From the NCBI GenBank assembly GCA_963802205.1, contig CAWDHW010000014.1, forward strand, positions 1-64,000: a stretch of DNA of 64,000 bases. Reading direction: 5' to 3'. Source of the stretch: DYRB01 sp963802205. Its GTDB lineage: Bacteria > Pseudomonadota > Gammaproteobacteria > Chromatiales > Chromatiaceae. Both the position numbers and the translations under genes were made by a program. Of the stretch, positions 44,938 to 53,324 are shown in pieces; the first letter of the stretch is position 1; every line of letters starts with the position of its first letter. The notes below the pieces were generated by a model. It saw nothing but the letters and a program-made list of their open reading frames with translations. It made no database searches and was not told the origin of the DNA.

Positions 44938-45828
44938 TCAGTCTGTGCCCCTAGGTTCGCCCGGTCTGCGCTCCTCCCCGGATAGCGATAGTCCCATCCG
45001 ATACAGGCGATTCTTGCTCCCCCCGGTGATACGTGCCGCCAGGGTGGCGGCCTGCTTGAGGGGCAGTTCCGCGGCCAGGATGCCCAGAACCCGTTCCTCC
45101 TCACGCGCCTGGGCGGCCCCGGCCCCGGACTCCGCCCCCGCCACCAGGAGCACCAACTCCCCGAGGCGCTGCTCCTCGTCCGCAGCGAGACGGCCGGCCA
45201 ACTCGTCCAGGTCACCGCTGAGGAAGGTCTCGAAGTGCTTGGTCAGCTCCCGTGCCACCACAGCCTGGCGCGACCCGAACACGGCGGCGAGGTCCCCCAG
45301 GGTACGTTCGGCCCGCTTGCCGCTCTCGTAGAAGATCAAGGTCCCGGTCTCGCCGACGACCCCGGCCAGCCACTCGCGGCACTTGGCGGAGGTTCGTGGC
45401 GGAAAGCCCAGGAACAGGAAGCGGTCGCTGGGCAGCCCGGCGGCGGACAGGGCGCAGATGGCGGCATTGGGCCCGGGGATGGGCACCACCCTTAAGCCCC
45501 GCTCCCGGGCCATGCGCACCAGCACGAAGCCCGGGTCGCTGATGAGGGGGGTCCCGGCGTCGCTCACCAGGGCGAGGTTCTGGCCATTCTCCAGACGGGC
45601 CAGGAGCTTGGGGGCGCTCTCGGTCTCGTTGTGCTCGTGGTAGGCGATCAACTCCGCCTGGATACCGAAGTGTGTGAGCAAGTGGCGGGCGTGGCGAGTG
45701 TCCTCGGCGGCGATGACCGTCACCTGGCGCAGTGTTTCCAAGGCGCGGGCCGTGATGTCCCCCAGATTGCCGATGGGAGTGGCCACCACGTATAGTACCC
45801 CTGCCCCTACGGTCGCCTTGTCGTTCAT
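44938..45828 (-). CDS. rsmI: 16S rRNA (cytidine1402-2'-O)-methyltransferase RsmI
   Basis: A 296-residue SAM-dependent tetrapyrrole-methylase-fold enzyme acting on C1402 of 16S rRNA. It has LYVVATPIGNLGDITARAL, AAEDTRHARHLLTHFGI, LVSDAGTPLISDPGF, VPIPGPNAAICALSAAGLP and FLFLGFPPRTSAKCREWL. The start at 45828 is preceded by AAGGGG. It is divergent from lpoA, the conserved arrangement. Confidence 0.96.
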   Translation of the reverse strand: MNDKATVGAGVLYVVATPIGNLGDITARALETLRQVTVIAAEDTRHARHLLTHFGIQAELIAYHEHNETESAPKLLARLENGQNLALVSDAGTPLISDPGFVLVRMARERGLRVVPIPGPNAAICALSAAGLPSDRFLFLGFPPRTSAKCREWLAGVVGETGTLIFYESGKRAERTLGDLAAVFGSRQAVVARELTKHFETFLSGDLDELAGRLAADEEQRLGELVLLVAGAESGAGAAQAREEERVLGILAAELPLKQAATLAARITGGSKNRLYRMGLSLSGEERRPGEPRGTD

Positions 45829-45869
45829 CCCCTTGCCCTCCAACCGGCCAGGCCGGTATTGGTAATCCT

Positions 45870-47729
45870 ATGTATAGAAAGACACTTGGCCTGAGCCCTA
45901 ACGCCGTTTCGCCCAGGACAACAGGGATTGCTCACGGCTCTCGCCTGGGTCTGGCCCTCGTGCTGGCGTTGACCCTGGCCGGCTGCGCCACCAACCCCGC
46001 CCAAGAGGGGCAGAAGCTCCTGGCCCCTGTCCCCGCGGCCCAACTGGGGGAGGCCCGTGCCCTGGAGGCCAAGGGCGATACTGCCGGGGCCGCCAAGTAT
46101 TACCTGGAACTGGCGGAGAAGGCCAAGCCGCCGACACGGGAGCAGCTGCGCATCGAGGCGGCGCGCGCCCTGCTGGCGGCCGGGCAGGCGAAAGAGGCGG
46201 ACAAGGTCCTCTCCGAGACCTCTCAGAAGGACCTGACCCAGGGGCAACAGCAAACGGCCCTGCTGCTCGGGGCGGATGTCGCCCTGCAACTCGGCCGGCC
46301 CCAGGAGGCCATAGACCGCCTGAATCGGGTCCAGACCATGGGGCTGCCCACGGAGCTACGCGCCCAGCGCCTGGGGACCCTGGCAGCGGCCTATCGCCTC
46401 AAGGGCCAGCCTGAGCAGGCGGCAGCGACCATGGACGAACTGGACGGTCTGCTCAAGGAACCGAACCAACGCCTGGCCAATCAGGTCTCCCTGGTCCAGG
46501 GACTCGCCGCCCTGGGCCCAGCAGAGCTGGGACGCCTGACCAAGAGTGGGTCGGGCAACCTGCGCGGTTGGGCCGAACTGGCCCAGATGTTCGGCTCGGC
46601 GACCTCCGCCGACGCAGCCCTGGAGCAGCGCTTCAGCACCTGGCGCCGCGGTCAACTGTTGCACCCTGCCCTGTCCAACCTGCCCCAGGGGTACTTCGGT
46701 GCCCAGGCCGGGGGCTATGCGGCCAAGGACCAGATCAAGGTCCTGCTCCCGACCTCCGGGGGCTTCGCTGGCGGGGCCTTCGGCGCGGCCATCGGGGCTA
46801 TCCGCGAGGGCATTCTCACCGCTCAGCGCACCGACGATGCCGCCAACAGGCCACAAGTGGTCTTTGGCGATAGCGCCAAGGGCAAGCCGGGCGCCCTGGT
46901 AGCGGCTGCCGCCAGCGGTGGTGCCAAGTATGTCATTGGCCCCTTGCAGAAGGGCGAGGTGGATGCCCTCCTCGCCGGCCCTGCCCTGCCGGTGCCCACC
47001 CTGGCGCTGAATCGCGGCGTCAAGTCCGGCCGCTCCCCGGCGAATCTGTTCCAGTATGCCCTATCCCCGGAGGACGAAGGGACCTCGGTGGCGAATGCCG
47101 CCTGGGCGGCCGGGTATCGATCGGCCTATATCCTCCAGCCAGGGGCCCCGTGGGCCGAGCGCCTGGTGGATGCCTTCCGCAACCAGTGGACGACCCTGGG
47201 TGGGCGCATTGCAGGGCAGAAGGGCTATGCGGAGAAGGGCGACACCGCTGCGGCTGTTCAGGGGCTACTGGCCGGGGCGGACAAGGGCGCCTTCGTCTTC
47301 CTGGTGGCACGCAAGGAGCAGGCCCGTATCCTCTGGCCCCAGATCCGGGCGGCCGGGGGCCTGCCGGCCTACGCCACCTCACTGGTGAATAACGGCGACT
47401 TTGACCCAGCCGCGGATCAGGCACTGGTTGGGCTGAACTTCGTGGACATCCCCTGGATGCTGGCAGATGGGGATGGCCCATTGTCCCGTCGCGCCCTGCG
47501 TCGGGCCAACCCCGGTATCGGCGGGAGCGATCAGCGGCTCTATGCCATGGGCGTGGACGCCTACCGTGTCGTGCCGCGCCTGACGGACCTCGCCAAGCGA
47601 CCGGGGTCCTTCTACTCGGGGCAGACGGGGGCGTTGAGCCTGGATGGCGCCGGGCGGGTCCACCGTCAACTGGTGATCGGCCAGTTCAGCGCCACCGGCG
47701 TGTCCATGGCCAGCGCGCAGGCAAAATAG
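45870..47729 (+). CDS. lpoA: Penicillin-binding protein activator LpoA
   Basis: An outer-membrane lipoprotein that activates PBP1A in E. coli. The 619-residue protein has a lipoprotein signal ending LALTLAGC (Cys about 38). An N-terminal TPR domain follows (ARALEAKGDTAGAAKYYLEL, ARALLAAGQAKEADKVL). The C-terminal half is a periplasmic-binding-protein-like LppC domain (IKVLLPTSGGFAGGAFGAAI, YVIGPLQKGEVDALL, LVGLNFVDIPWML). Its place between rsmI and yraN is conserved. Confidence 0.93.
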   Translation: MYRKTLGLSPNAVSPRTTGIAHGSRLGLALVLALTLAGCATNPAQEGQKLLAPVPAAQLGEARALEAKGDTAGAAKYYLELAEKAKPPTREQLRIEAARALLAAGQAKEADKVLSETSQKDLTQGQQQTALLLGADVALQLGRPQEAIDRLNRVQTMGLPTELRAQRLGTLAAAYRLKGQPEQAAATMDELDGLLKEPNQRLANQVSLVQGLAALGPAELGRLTKSGSGNLRGWAELAQMFGSATSADAALEQRFSTWRRGQLLHPALSNLPQGYFGAQAGGYAAKDQIKVLLPTSGGFAGGAFGAAIGAIREGILTAQRTDDAANRPQVVFGDSAKGKPGALVAAAASGGAKYVIGPLQKGEVDALLAGPALPVPTLALNRGVKSGRSPANLFQYALSPEDEGTSVANAAWAAGYRSAYILQPGAPWAERLVDAFRNQWTTLGGRIAGQKGYAEKGDTAAAVQGLLAGADKGAFVFLVARKEQARILWPQIRAAGGLPAYATSLVNNGDFDPAADQALVGLNFVDIPWMLADGDGPLSRRALRRANPGIGGSDQRLYAMGVDAYRVVPRLTDLAKRPGSFYSGQTGALSLDGAGRVHRQLVIGQFSATGVSMASAQAK

Positions 47730-47731
47730 GC

Positions 47732-48103
47732 GTGGATGGGCCCAGTCGCGCCGTCGGAGGGACTGCGGCCGTTGGCAGCGAGAAGGAGCAGCTCGGTTGC
47801 CGCTATCTGGAGGGACGCGGGTTACGGCTGGTCGCCCGCAACTACCGTTGCCGTCATGGGGAACTCGACCTGGTGATGCGTGACGGCGACACCTTGGTCT
47901 TCGTGGAGGTGCGCTTTCGCCGCTCCACGGGTTTCGGCGGCGCGGCTTCAAGCGTGGACGGCCACAAACAGCAGCGCCTCGCGTTGGCGGCGGGGCATTA
48001 TTTGCAGTCCCACCCGAGCCCACTGGCCTGCCGTTTCGACGTCCTGGCCATCGGGGCCGGGGACCACATCAACTGGATCAAAGATGCCTTTAACGTGGAA
48101 TGA
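47732..48103 (+). CDS. yraN: UPF0102 (YraN) nuclease-like protein
   Basis: A 123-residue protein of the YraN family with a restriction-endonuclease-like fold. The motif GCRYLEGRGLRLVARNYRCR is followed by HGELDLVMRDGDTLVFVEVRFR, cited here as GELDLV and FVEVRFR, which hold the putative active-site acidic residues. The biochemical role is unproven. It starts with GTG two bases after the lpoA stop. Confidence 0.9.
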   Translation: MDGPSRAVGGTAAVGSEKEQLGCRYLEGRGLRLVARNYRCRHGELDLVMRDGDTLVFVEVRFRRSTGFGGAASSVDGHKQQRLALAAGHYLQSHPSPLACRFDVLAIGAGDHINWIKDAFNVE

Positions 48104-48254
48104 CGACCTGTATCTCCCCTCTCCCCCGAGCCTGTCCCAAGCACAGCCTGCCCTGAGGAGCGAAGCGGAAGGGATACTGGCCATCCCTGGCCAAAAGGCG
48201 CGCCGGTGCCCCCCATGGACAGCACCGTGTCGCGGGAGGCAGGAGCCGAAAGCG

Positions 48255-48878
48255 ATGAAACGGCGGCCGATGGTGGGGGAGGGAAGGGTAGTGCCGGTGG
48301 CGCTAGCCGTTGCCCTCTGCGTCGTTCTGGTCCTGCTCCAGGGTTGCGCCGCCTTCGTCGTGGCCGGCGTGGCCACCGGGGCCAGCATGGTCCACGACCG
48401 TCGCCCGGCCGCGACAGTGCTGGCGGACGACACCATCGAGATCCTGGCGATGAACCTGCTCAACGAGCACCCGGAGATCGCTGCGGAGAGCAATATCTCC
48501 ATCAACAGCTACAACCTGATGGTCCTGCTGACTGGCCAGGCCGGGACGCGGGCGCTCAGCGACCGCTTCGCCGACCTGGTTGCCACGCTACCCAAGGTCG
48601 CCAAGGTGGTCAACGAGGTCGTCATCGGCCCCAGCCAGGGGCTGACGGACACCAGCAAGGACATCTACCTCGCCTCCCAGGCCAAACTGGCCCTGACCAA
48701 GATCAACATCTCAGGGTTCGACCCCTTGCGGGTACATGTCGTGGCCTCCGCTGGGACTGTCTATCTGCTCGGTCTGGTGACCCGTGCTGAGGCCGAGGCG
48801 GCGGCGGAAAAGGTCCGCTATGTCTCCGGCGTTGTCAAAGTGATCAAGCTCTTTGAATACATCCAGGCACCCGCCTGA
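48255..48878 (+). CDS. dolP: BON-domain lipoprotein DolP (YraP)
   Basis: A 207-residue outer-membrane-type lipoprotein. The signal ends VLVLLQGC (Cys about 32). Two BON domains follow: SNISINSYNLMVLLTGQAG with KVAKVVNEVVIG, and LRVHVVASAGTVYLLGLVTR with VRYVSGVVKVIKLFEYI. E. coli DolP supports outer-membrane integrity and BAM function. The diaA gene, which separates yraN and yraP in E. coli, is missing; the 151-base gap 48104-48254 shows only non-coding sequence. Confidence 0.9.
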   Translation: MKRRPMVGEGRVVPVALAVALCVVLVLLQGCAAFVVAGVATGASMVHDRRPAATVLADDTIEILAMNLLNEHPEIAAESNISINSYNLMVLLTGQAGTRALSDRFADLVATLPKVAKVVNEVVIGPSQGLTDTSKDIYLASQAKLALTKINISGFDPLRVHVVASAGTVYLLGLVTRAEAEAAAEKVRYVSGVVKVIKLFEYIQAPA

Positions 48879-50256
48879 ACTGTCCGCGCCCCTGCGGCGG
48901 CGCCTCGCTGACCTGGCGGGGCCGGGCGGGCTGCTCACCGATCCGGCGGACTGTTGGCCTTACGGCTACGACAACAGCCGGCGTCAGGCCCTGCCCCAGG
49001 CGGTGGTCTTTATCACCAGCGCCCCCCAGGTCCGCGATCTGGTGGCGATGTGCAACGCGGAGCTCGTACCGCTCACCGCCCGCGGGCGCGGGACCGGCAC
49101 CACCGGCTCCACAGTCCCGGACCGCGGCGGTATCGTCGCCTCCTTCGAGCGCATGGACCGGATCCTCCACCTGGAGCCCAGGGACAGTATCGCCGTGGTG
49201 GAGCCCGGTGTGCTCAACGAGGACCTTCAGCGCGCCGCCGCCGCCCATGGCTTCTTCTGGCCCCCAGACCCCACCAGCGCCGCCGCCTGCACCATCGGCG
49301 GCAACCTTGCCTACAACTCCGCGGGCCCAAGGGCGGTCAAGTACGGCACCCCGCGGGAGAACACCCTGGGACTCACCGCCGTCACCGGGGGGGGCGAGGT
49401 GATCCGCACCGGGGTCATGACGACCAAGGGTGTGGTGGGCTACGACCTCACGCGGCTGATTATCGGCTCCGAGGGGACCCTGGCCCTCATCACTCAGGCA
49501 ACCCTCAAGCTCACCCCCCTGCCACAGGCCAGGCGCACCCTGCGTGCCGCCTATGCCGACATCCACGCCGCGGCGGCGGCGGTCTCCGCGATCATGGCCC
49601 AGCCCATCACCCCCTGCGCCTTGGAGATGATGGACGCCGCTGCCATCGCGACGGTGCGCCGCTACACCGATCTACCCCTGCCGGATGGGGCGGCGGCGCT
49701 GCTGATGATCGAGGTGGATGGACCCGCCGCGTGCATCGACGCCTCCGCCGAGGCCGTTGCCGAGGCGGCCCGGCTCCCGGGGCTGGTGGAACTCCGTCTG
49801 GCCCGGGACGAGGCAGAGGTCGCCGCCCTGTGGAAGGCGCGCAAGGCCCTGTCCCCGGCCCTGCGCCACATAGCGCCGAAGAAGATCAATGAGGACGTGG
49901 TGGTTCCGGTGTCGCGCATGGGGGAGTTCATCGAGGGACTGGAGGGCCTGTCCAGGCACCATGGGGTGCAGATCGTCAACTTCGGCCACGCGGGCAACGG
50001 CAACATCCACGTCAACCTGCTGGTGGATCCGGATCGGGGAGACGACCTGGCAAGGGCCCAGGTCTGCCTGGAGGCGATGTTCGGCCTGGTCCTGGACCTG
50101 GGCGGGACCTTGTCCGGGGAGCATGGCGTGGGGCTGGAGAAGCGGGATTATGTGGGGCGCGAGCTCGACCCCGCCGCACTCGGGCTTATGCGGGCCATCA
50201 AACGGCAGTTCGATCCCAAGGGCATCCTTAACCTGGGCAAGGGGTTGCCGTTGTAG
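48853..50256 (+). CDS. FAD-linked oxidase, glycolate/D-lactate dehydrogenase GlcD-like
   Basis: A 467-residue flavoprotein of the VAO/PCMH family. The FAD-binding segments are PLTARGRGTGTTGSTVPDRG, DPTSAAACTIGGNLAYNSAG, cited in part, and MTTKGVVGYDLTRLIIGSEG. The C-terminal cap has FGHAGNGNIHVNLLVDPDRG and SGEHGVGLEKRDYV. It oxidises a 2-hydroxyacid such as glycolate or D-lactate; the exact substrate is unclear. It starts with TTG and overlaps dolP by 26 bases, so an internal start cannot be excluded. No glcE or glcF is adjacent. Confidence 0.85.
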   Translation: MNTSRHPPELSAPLRRRLADLAGPGGLLTDPADCWPYGYDNSRRQALPQAVVFITSAPQVRDLVAMCNAELVPLTARGRGTGTTGSTVPDRGGIVASFERMDRILHLEPRDSIAVVEPGVLNEDLQRAAAAHGFFWPPDPTSAAACTIGGNLAYNSAGPRAVKYGTPRENTLGLTAVTGGGEVIRTGVMTTKGVVGYDLTRLIIGSEGTLALITQATLKLTPLPQARRTLRAAYADIHAAAAAVSAIMAQPITPCALEMMDAAAIATVRRYTDLPLPDGAAALLMIEVDGPAACIDASAEAVAEAARLPGLVELRLARDEAEVAALWKARKALSPALRHIAPKKINEDVVVPVSRMGEFIEGLEGLSRHHGVQIVNFGHAGNGNIHVNLLVDPDRGDDLARAQVCLEAMFGLVLDLGGTLSGEHGVGLEKRDYVGRELDPAALGLMRAIKRQFDPKGILNLGKGLPL

Positions 50257-50299
50257 GCACGAGTGCCCCGGTTTACCAAGCTGAACCTGGCACCCATGG

Positions 50300-50373
50300 G
50301 TAGGTCGGGCTTCAGCCCGACAGAGATGTCTGGGGTTACCGGCAAGGCCGCGTCGGACTGAAGTCCGACCTAC
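50300..50373. repeat. Paired REP-like hairpins facing each other
   Basis: Two hairpins lie head to head: GTCGGGC-TTCA-GCCCGAC (50304-50321) and GTCGGAC-TGAA-GTCCGAC (50352-50369). Each is flanked by GTAG or CTAC on its outer side. The second is the reverse complement of the first except for one base pair changed on both sides of the stem (G-C to A-T). This is the layout of REP/BIME-type repeats. Confidence 0.75.
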
Positions 50374-50390
50374 ACCGAGACAGAGCCAAG

Positions 50391-50413
50391 AAAAAGGCCG
50401 GGCAAATGCCCGG
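50391..50413 (-). terminator. Intrinsic terminator of adk
   Basis: On the minus strand, CCGGGC-ATTT-GCCCGG (50413-50398) is followed by CC and five T (50395-50391). It ends 43 bases after the adk stop codon. Confidence 0.8.
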
Positions 50414-50455
50414 TCTTTGGTCTTCCATCAGGGACCGGCGCGAACCGTCCGCGGA

Positions 50456-51115
50456 TCAAGCGGCGGACAGTGCCGCGATGATCTGGTCGCGGATGTCCTG
50501 GACACCACCGATGCCGTTGACCTTGATGTACTTGGGTGCGCCCGCGCCACCCTGCTTGGCCCACTGGGAGTAGTACTGGATAAGGGGCTCGGTCTGGTCG
50601 TGGTAGATGCCCAGGCGGGCACGGACCGTCTCTTCCTGGTCGTCGTCGCGCTGGATCAGGGGTTCGCCGGTGACATCGTCCATCCCCGCGACCTTGGGCG
50701 GGTTGAACATGACGTGGTAGGTGCGCCCGGAGGCCAGGTGGACGCGGCGGCCGGACATGCGGCGGATGATCTCCTCGTCGTCCACGGCGATCTCGACGAC
50801 GGCATCCACTGGGACCCCCGCCGCCTTGAGGGCATCGGCCTGGACCAGGGTCCGCGGGAAGCCATCGAAGAGGTAGCCCGTGGCGCAGTCGGGGTCCTGG
50901 ATGCGCGCCTTGACCATGCCCATGATGATGTCGTCGGAGATCAGGCCGCCCTGGTCCATGATCTTCTTGGCGGCCACGCCCAGCTCGGTCCCCGCCTTGA
51001 CATGGGCACGCAGCATGTCGCCGGTGGAAATCTGGGGAATGCCGAAGTGCTCCTTGATAAAGCCGGCCTGAGTACCTTTGCCCGCACCGGGGCCACCGAG
51101 AAGAATGACGCGCAT
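50456..51115 (-). CDS. adk: Adenylate kinase
   Basis: The AMP + ATP to 2 ADP phosphotransferase, 219 residues, long-LID form. The P-loop is LLGGPGAGKGTQAG. AMP-binding segments are ISTGDMLRAHVK and GYLFDGFPRTLVQADAL. The LID region RMSGRRVHLASGRTYHVMFN lacks the four zinc cysteines. It is single, with its own terminator, downstream of htpG on the same strand. Confidence 0.97.
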   Translation of the reverse strand: MRVILLGGPGAGKGTQAGFIKEHFGIPQISTGDMLRAHVKAGTELGVAAKKIMDQGGLISDDIIMGMVKARIQDPDCATGYLFDGFPRTLVQADALKAAGVPVDAVVEIAVDDEEIIRRMSGRRVHLASGRTYHVMFNPPKVAGMDDVTGEPLIQRDDDQEETVRARLGIYHDQTEPLIQYYSQWAKQGGAGAPKYIKVNGIGGVQDIRDQIIAALSAA

Positions 51116-51256
51116 CGCCTTAGCTCCTGAATTCGTGGATCAAACAGCGGGCAAGTCTGCCACATTGGTGCGTCTATTGCTATTCCACAATTTTCATGAG
51201 GCGATTGCTGGACCCGGGAACGCGGGAGTCTTGCCCGCGTCCCCAGGCCCCCAGCC

Positions 51257-53182
51257 TCAACCCCCGGAGAGCATCATGCCCAGCATGAGCTTGTTGAGCC
51301 GCCCGACGAAGGCCGCCGGGTCCTCCAACTGGCCGCCCTCGGCGAGCTGGGCCTGGTCGAACAGAACCAGCCCCAGGTCCGAGAAGCGTGCCTCATCGGC
51401 CTCGACCTCCAGGCGTTTGACCAGGGGATGGTCCAGGTTGACCTCCAGGGTCGGTTGGCTCTTGGGGGCATCCTGGCCGACGGCCTTGAGGACCCGGGCC
51501 AGATTGGCACTCATGTCGTAGGCGCCGACCACCAGGCAGGCGGGGGAGTCCACCAACCGGGTACTGACCTTGACCTCACTCACCCGCTCGCCGAGCGCGG
51601 TCTTGAGGCGGGTGAGGAGGTCGGCGTGCTCGCTGGCGGCCTTCTCCTGCTCCGCCTTTTCCTCCTGATCTGCCAGGGCGCCGAGGTCGAGATCACCCTT
51701 GGTCACGGACTGGAAGTGTTTGCCCTGGTAGTCGGTCAGATGGGACACCAGCCACTCGTCCACGCGGTCAGACAGCAGCAGGACCTCCAGGCCCTTCTTG
51801 CGGAAGACCTCCAGGTGCGGGCTGTGACGGGCCGCCGCCGGGCTGTCGGCGGTGATGTAGTAGATCTTGTCCTGGCCCTCCTTCATGCGGGCGATGTAGC
51901 CGTCCAGGGATTCAGTCTGGGCGACGCCCTCGCTCGCGGTGGTGGAGAAGCGCATCAGGGCGGCGAGGCGCTCGCGGTTGGCGTGGTCCTCCGCCGGGCC
52001 CTCCTTGATGACACGGCCGAAGGCATCCCAAAAACCCTGATACTTCTCCGTCTCGTCCTTGGCCAGGGTCTCCAGCAGGCCCAGGACGCGCTTGGTGTTG
52101 GCCTGGCGGATGGCGTCGATCTTCTTGTTGTGCTGGAGCAGCTCGCGCGAGACGTTCAGCGGCAGGTCGTCGGAGTCCACCACACCCTTGACGAAGCGCA
52201 GGTAGTGGGGCATCAGGCGCTCGGCCTCATCCATGATGAAGACGCGCTTCACGAACAGCTTGACGCCGTGCTTTTGGTCGCGGTCCCAGAGGTCCCAGGG
52301 GGCGCGCTTGGGGACGTAGAGCAGGCTGGTGTACTCGCTCGACCCCTCCACACGATTATGGGCATAGGCGAGTGGGTCCTCGAAGTCGTGGGAGACATGT
52401 TTGTAGAACTCGTGGTACTCGTCCTGGGTGATCTCGGCCTTGTTGCGCATCCATAGCGCCGTACCGCGGTTGACCTGCTCGTACTCCAGGGCGGAGGGAG
52501 TGGCCTCATCGTCTTCCTCTTTCTCGGAATAGACCTCCTTTTGCATCTCCACCGGCACACTGATGTGGTCGGAGAACTTGCCGATGATGGTGCGCAGGCG
52601 CCAGGGTTCCAGCAGTTCCTTTTCGTCCTCCTTGAGGTGCAGGGTCACAGCGGTGCCCCGCTGGGCCTGTTCGAGGGTCTCCAGGGTGTAGGACCCGCGC
52701 CCGTCGGACTCCCAGCGCACGCCGTGCTCCGGGGCCAGCCCGGCGCGGCGTGAGGTCAGCGTGATGCGGTCGGCGACGATGAAGGCGGAGTAGAAGCCCA
52801 CGCCAAATTGGCCGATGAGGCGGCTGTCCTTGGCCTGGTCGCCGGTCATGGCCTCCAGGAAGCGCCGCGTGCCGGAGCTGGCGATGCTGCCGATGGTATC
52901 CATGACCTCTTGGCGGCTCATGCCGATGCCGTTGTCGGCCACGGTCAGGGTGCCGGCCTCCTTGTCTATGTCGATGCGGATGCGAAGCTCCCCGTCGTTC
53001 TCGTAGAGGCCCTCGTCGGTGAGGGCCTCGAAGCGCAGCTTCTCGGCGGCATCGGAGGCGTTGGAGACCAGCTCCCGCAGGAAAATCTCCTTGTTCGAGT
53101 ACAGCGAGCGGATAACCAGGTCCAGGACCTGGCTGACCTCGGCCTTGAACTCCAGGGTTTCTTTATGGGCATCGACAGTCAT
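51257..53182 (-). CDS. htpG: Chaperone protein HtpG (Hsp90)
   Basis: A 641-residue bacterial Hsp90. The N-terminal GHKL ATPase motifs are FLRELVSNASDAAEKLRFEA, VADNGIGMSRQEVM and GQFGVGFYSAFIVADRI. The middle domain has RVFIMDEAERLMPHYLRFVK and DLPLNVSRELLQHNKKI. The C-terminal dimerisation domain ends RLNKLMLGMMLSGG. It is divergent from pgm. A hairpin with a U-run lies 28-53 bases upstream of its start. Confidence 0.98.
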   Translation of the reverse strand: MTVDAHKETLEFKAEVSQVLDLVIRSLYSNKEIFLRELVSNASDAAEKLRFEALTDEGLYENDGELRIRIDIDKEAGTLTVADNGIGMSRQEVMDTIGSIASSGTRRFLEAMTGDQAKDSRLIGQFGVGFYSAFIVADRITLTSRRAGLAPEHGVRWESDGRGSYTLETLEQAQRGTAVTLHLKEDEKELLEPWRLRTIIGKFSDHISVPVEMQKEVYSEKEEDDEATPSALEYEQVNRGTALWMRNKAEITQDEYHEFYKHVSHDFEDPLAYAHNRVEGSSEYTSLLYVPKRAPWDLWDRDQKHGVKLFVKRVFIMDEAERLMPHYLRFVKGVVDSDDLPLNVSRELLQHNKKIDAIRQANTKRVLGLLETLAKDETEKYQGFWDAFGRVIKEGPAEDHANRERLAALMRFSTTASEGVAQTESLDGYIARMKEGQDKIYYITADSPAAARHSPHLEVFRKKGLEVLLLSDRVDEWLVSHLTDYQGKHFQSVTKGDLDLGALADQEEKAEQEKAASEHADLLTRLKTALGERVSEVKVSTRLVDSPACLVVGAYDMSANLARVLKAVGQDAPKSQPTLEVNLDHPLVKRLEVEADEARFSDLGLVLFDQAQLAEGGQLEDPAAFVGRLNKLMLGMMLSGG

Positions 53183-53209
53183 GGATGGGTCTACTCTGCA
53201 AGGTTTCTC

Positions 53210-53235
53210 AAAAAAGCCCGAGGGTCGAGCCTCGG
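53210..53235 (-). promoter_or_regulatory. Terminator-like hairpin in the htpG leader
   Basis: On the minus strand, CCGAGG-CTCGAC-CCTCGG (53235-53218) is followed by GC and six T (53215-53210), all upstream of the htpG start at 53182. No minus-strand gene lies before it, since pgm is divergent. It therefore may act on the htpG transcript itself, as attenuator or thermosensitive structure. Confidence 0.45.
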
Positions 53236-53324
53236 TCGGGGCTAAAATGCCACACAGTCCCGGGGCCCTTTGGGGGGCCCGGCAGAATGTAGGCTCCTTC
53301 CACCCGAATCAAGGGCTTTTCGCC

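Noticed and set aside
48104..48254. A remnant of diaA between yraN and dolP
   Set aside because: No frame in the gap resembles a SIS-domain protein.
53240..53310. Possible sigma-32 promoter for htpG (CTTGATT, 13 bases, CCTACATT)
   Set aside because: The -35-like part fits, but the -10-like part matches CCCCAT-T poorly.
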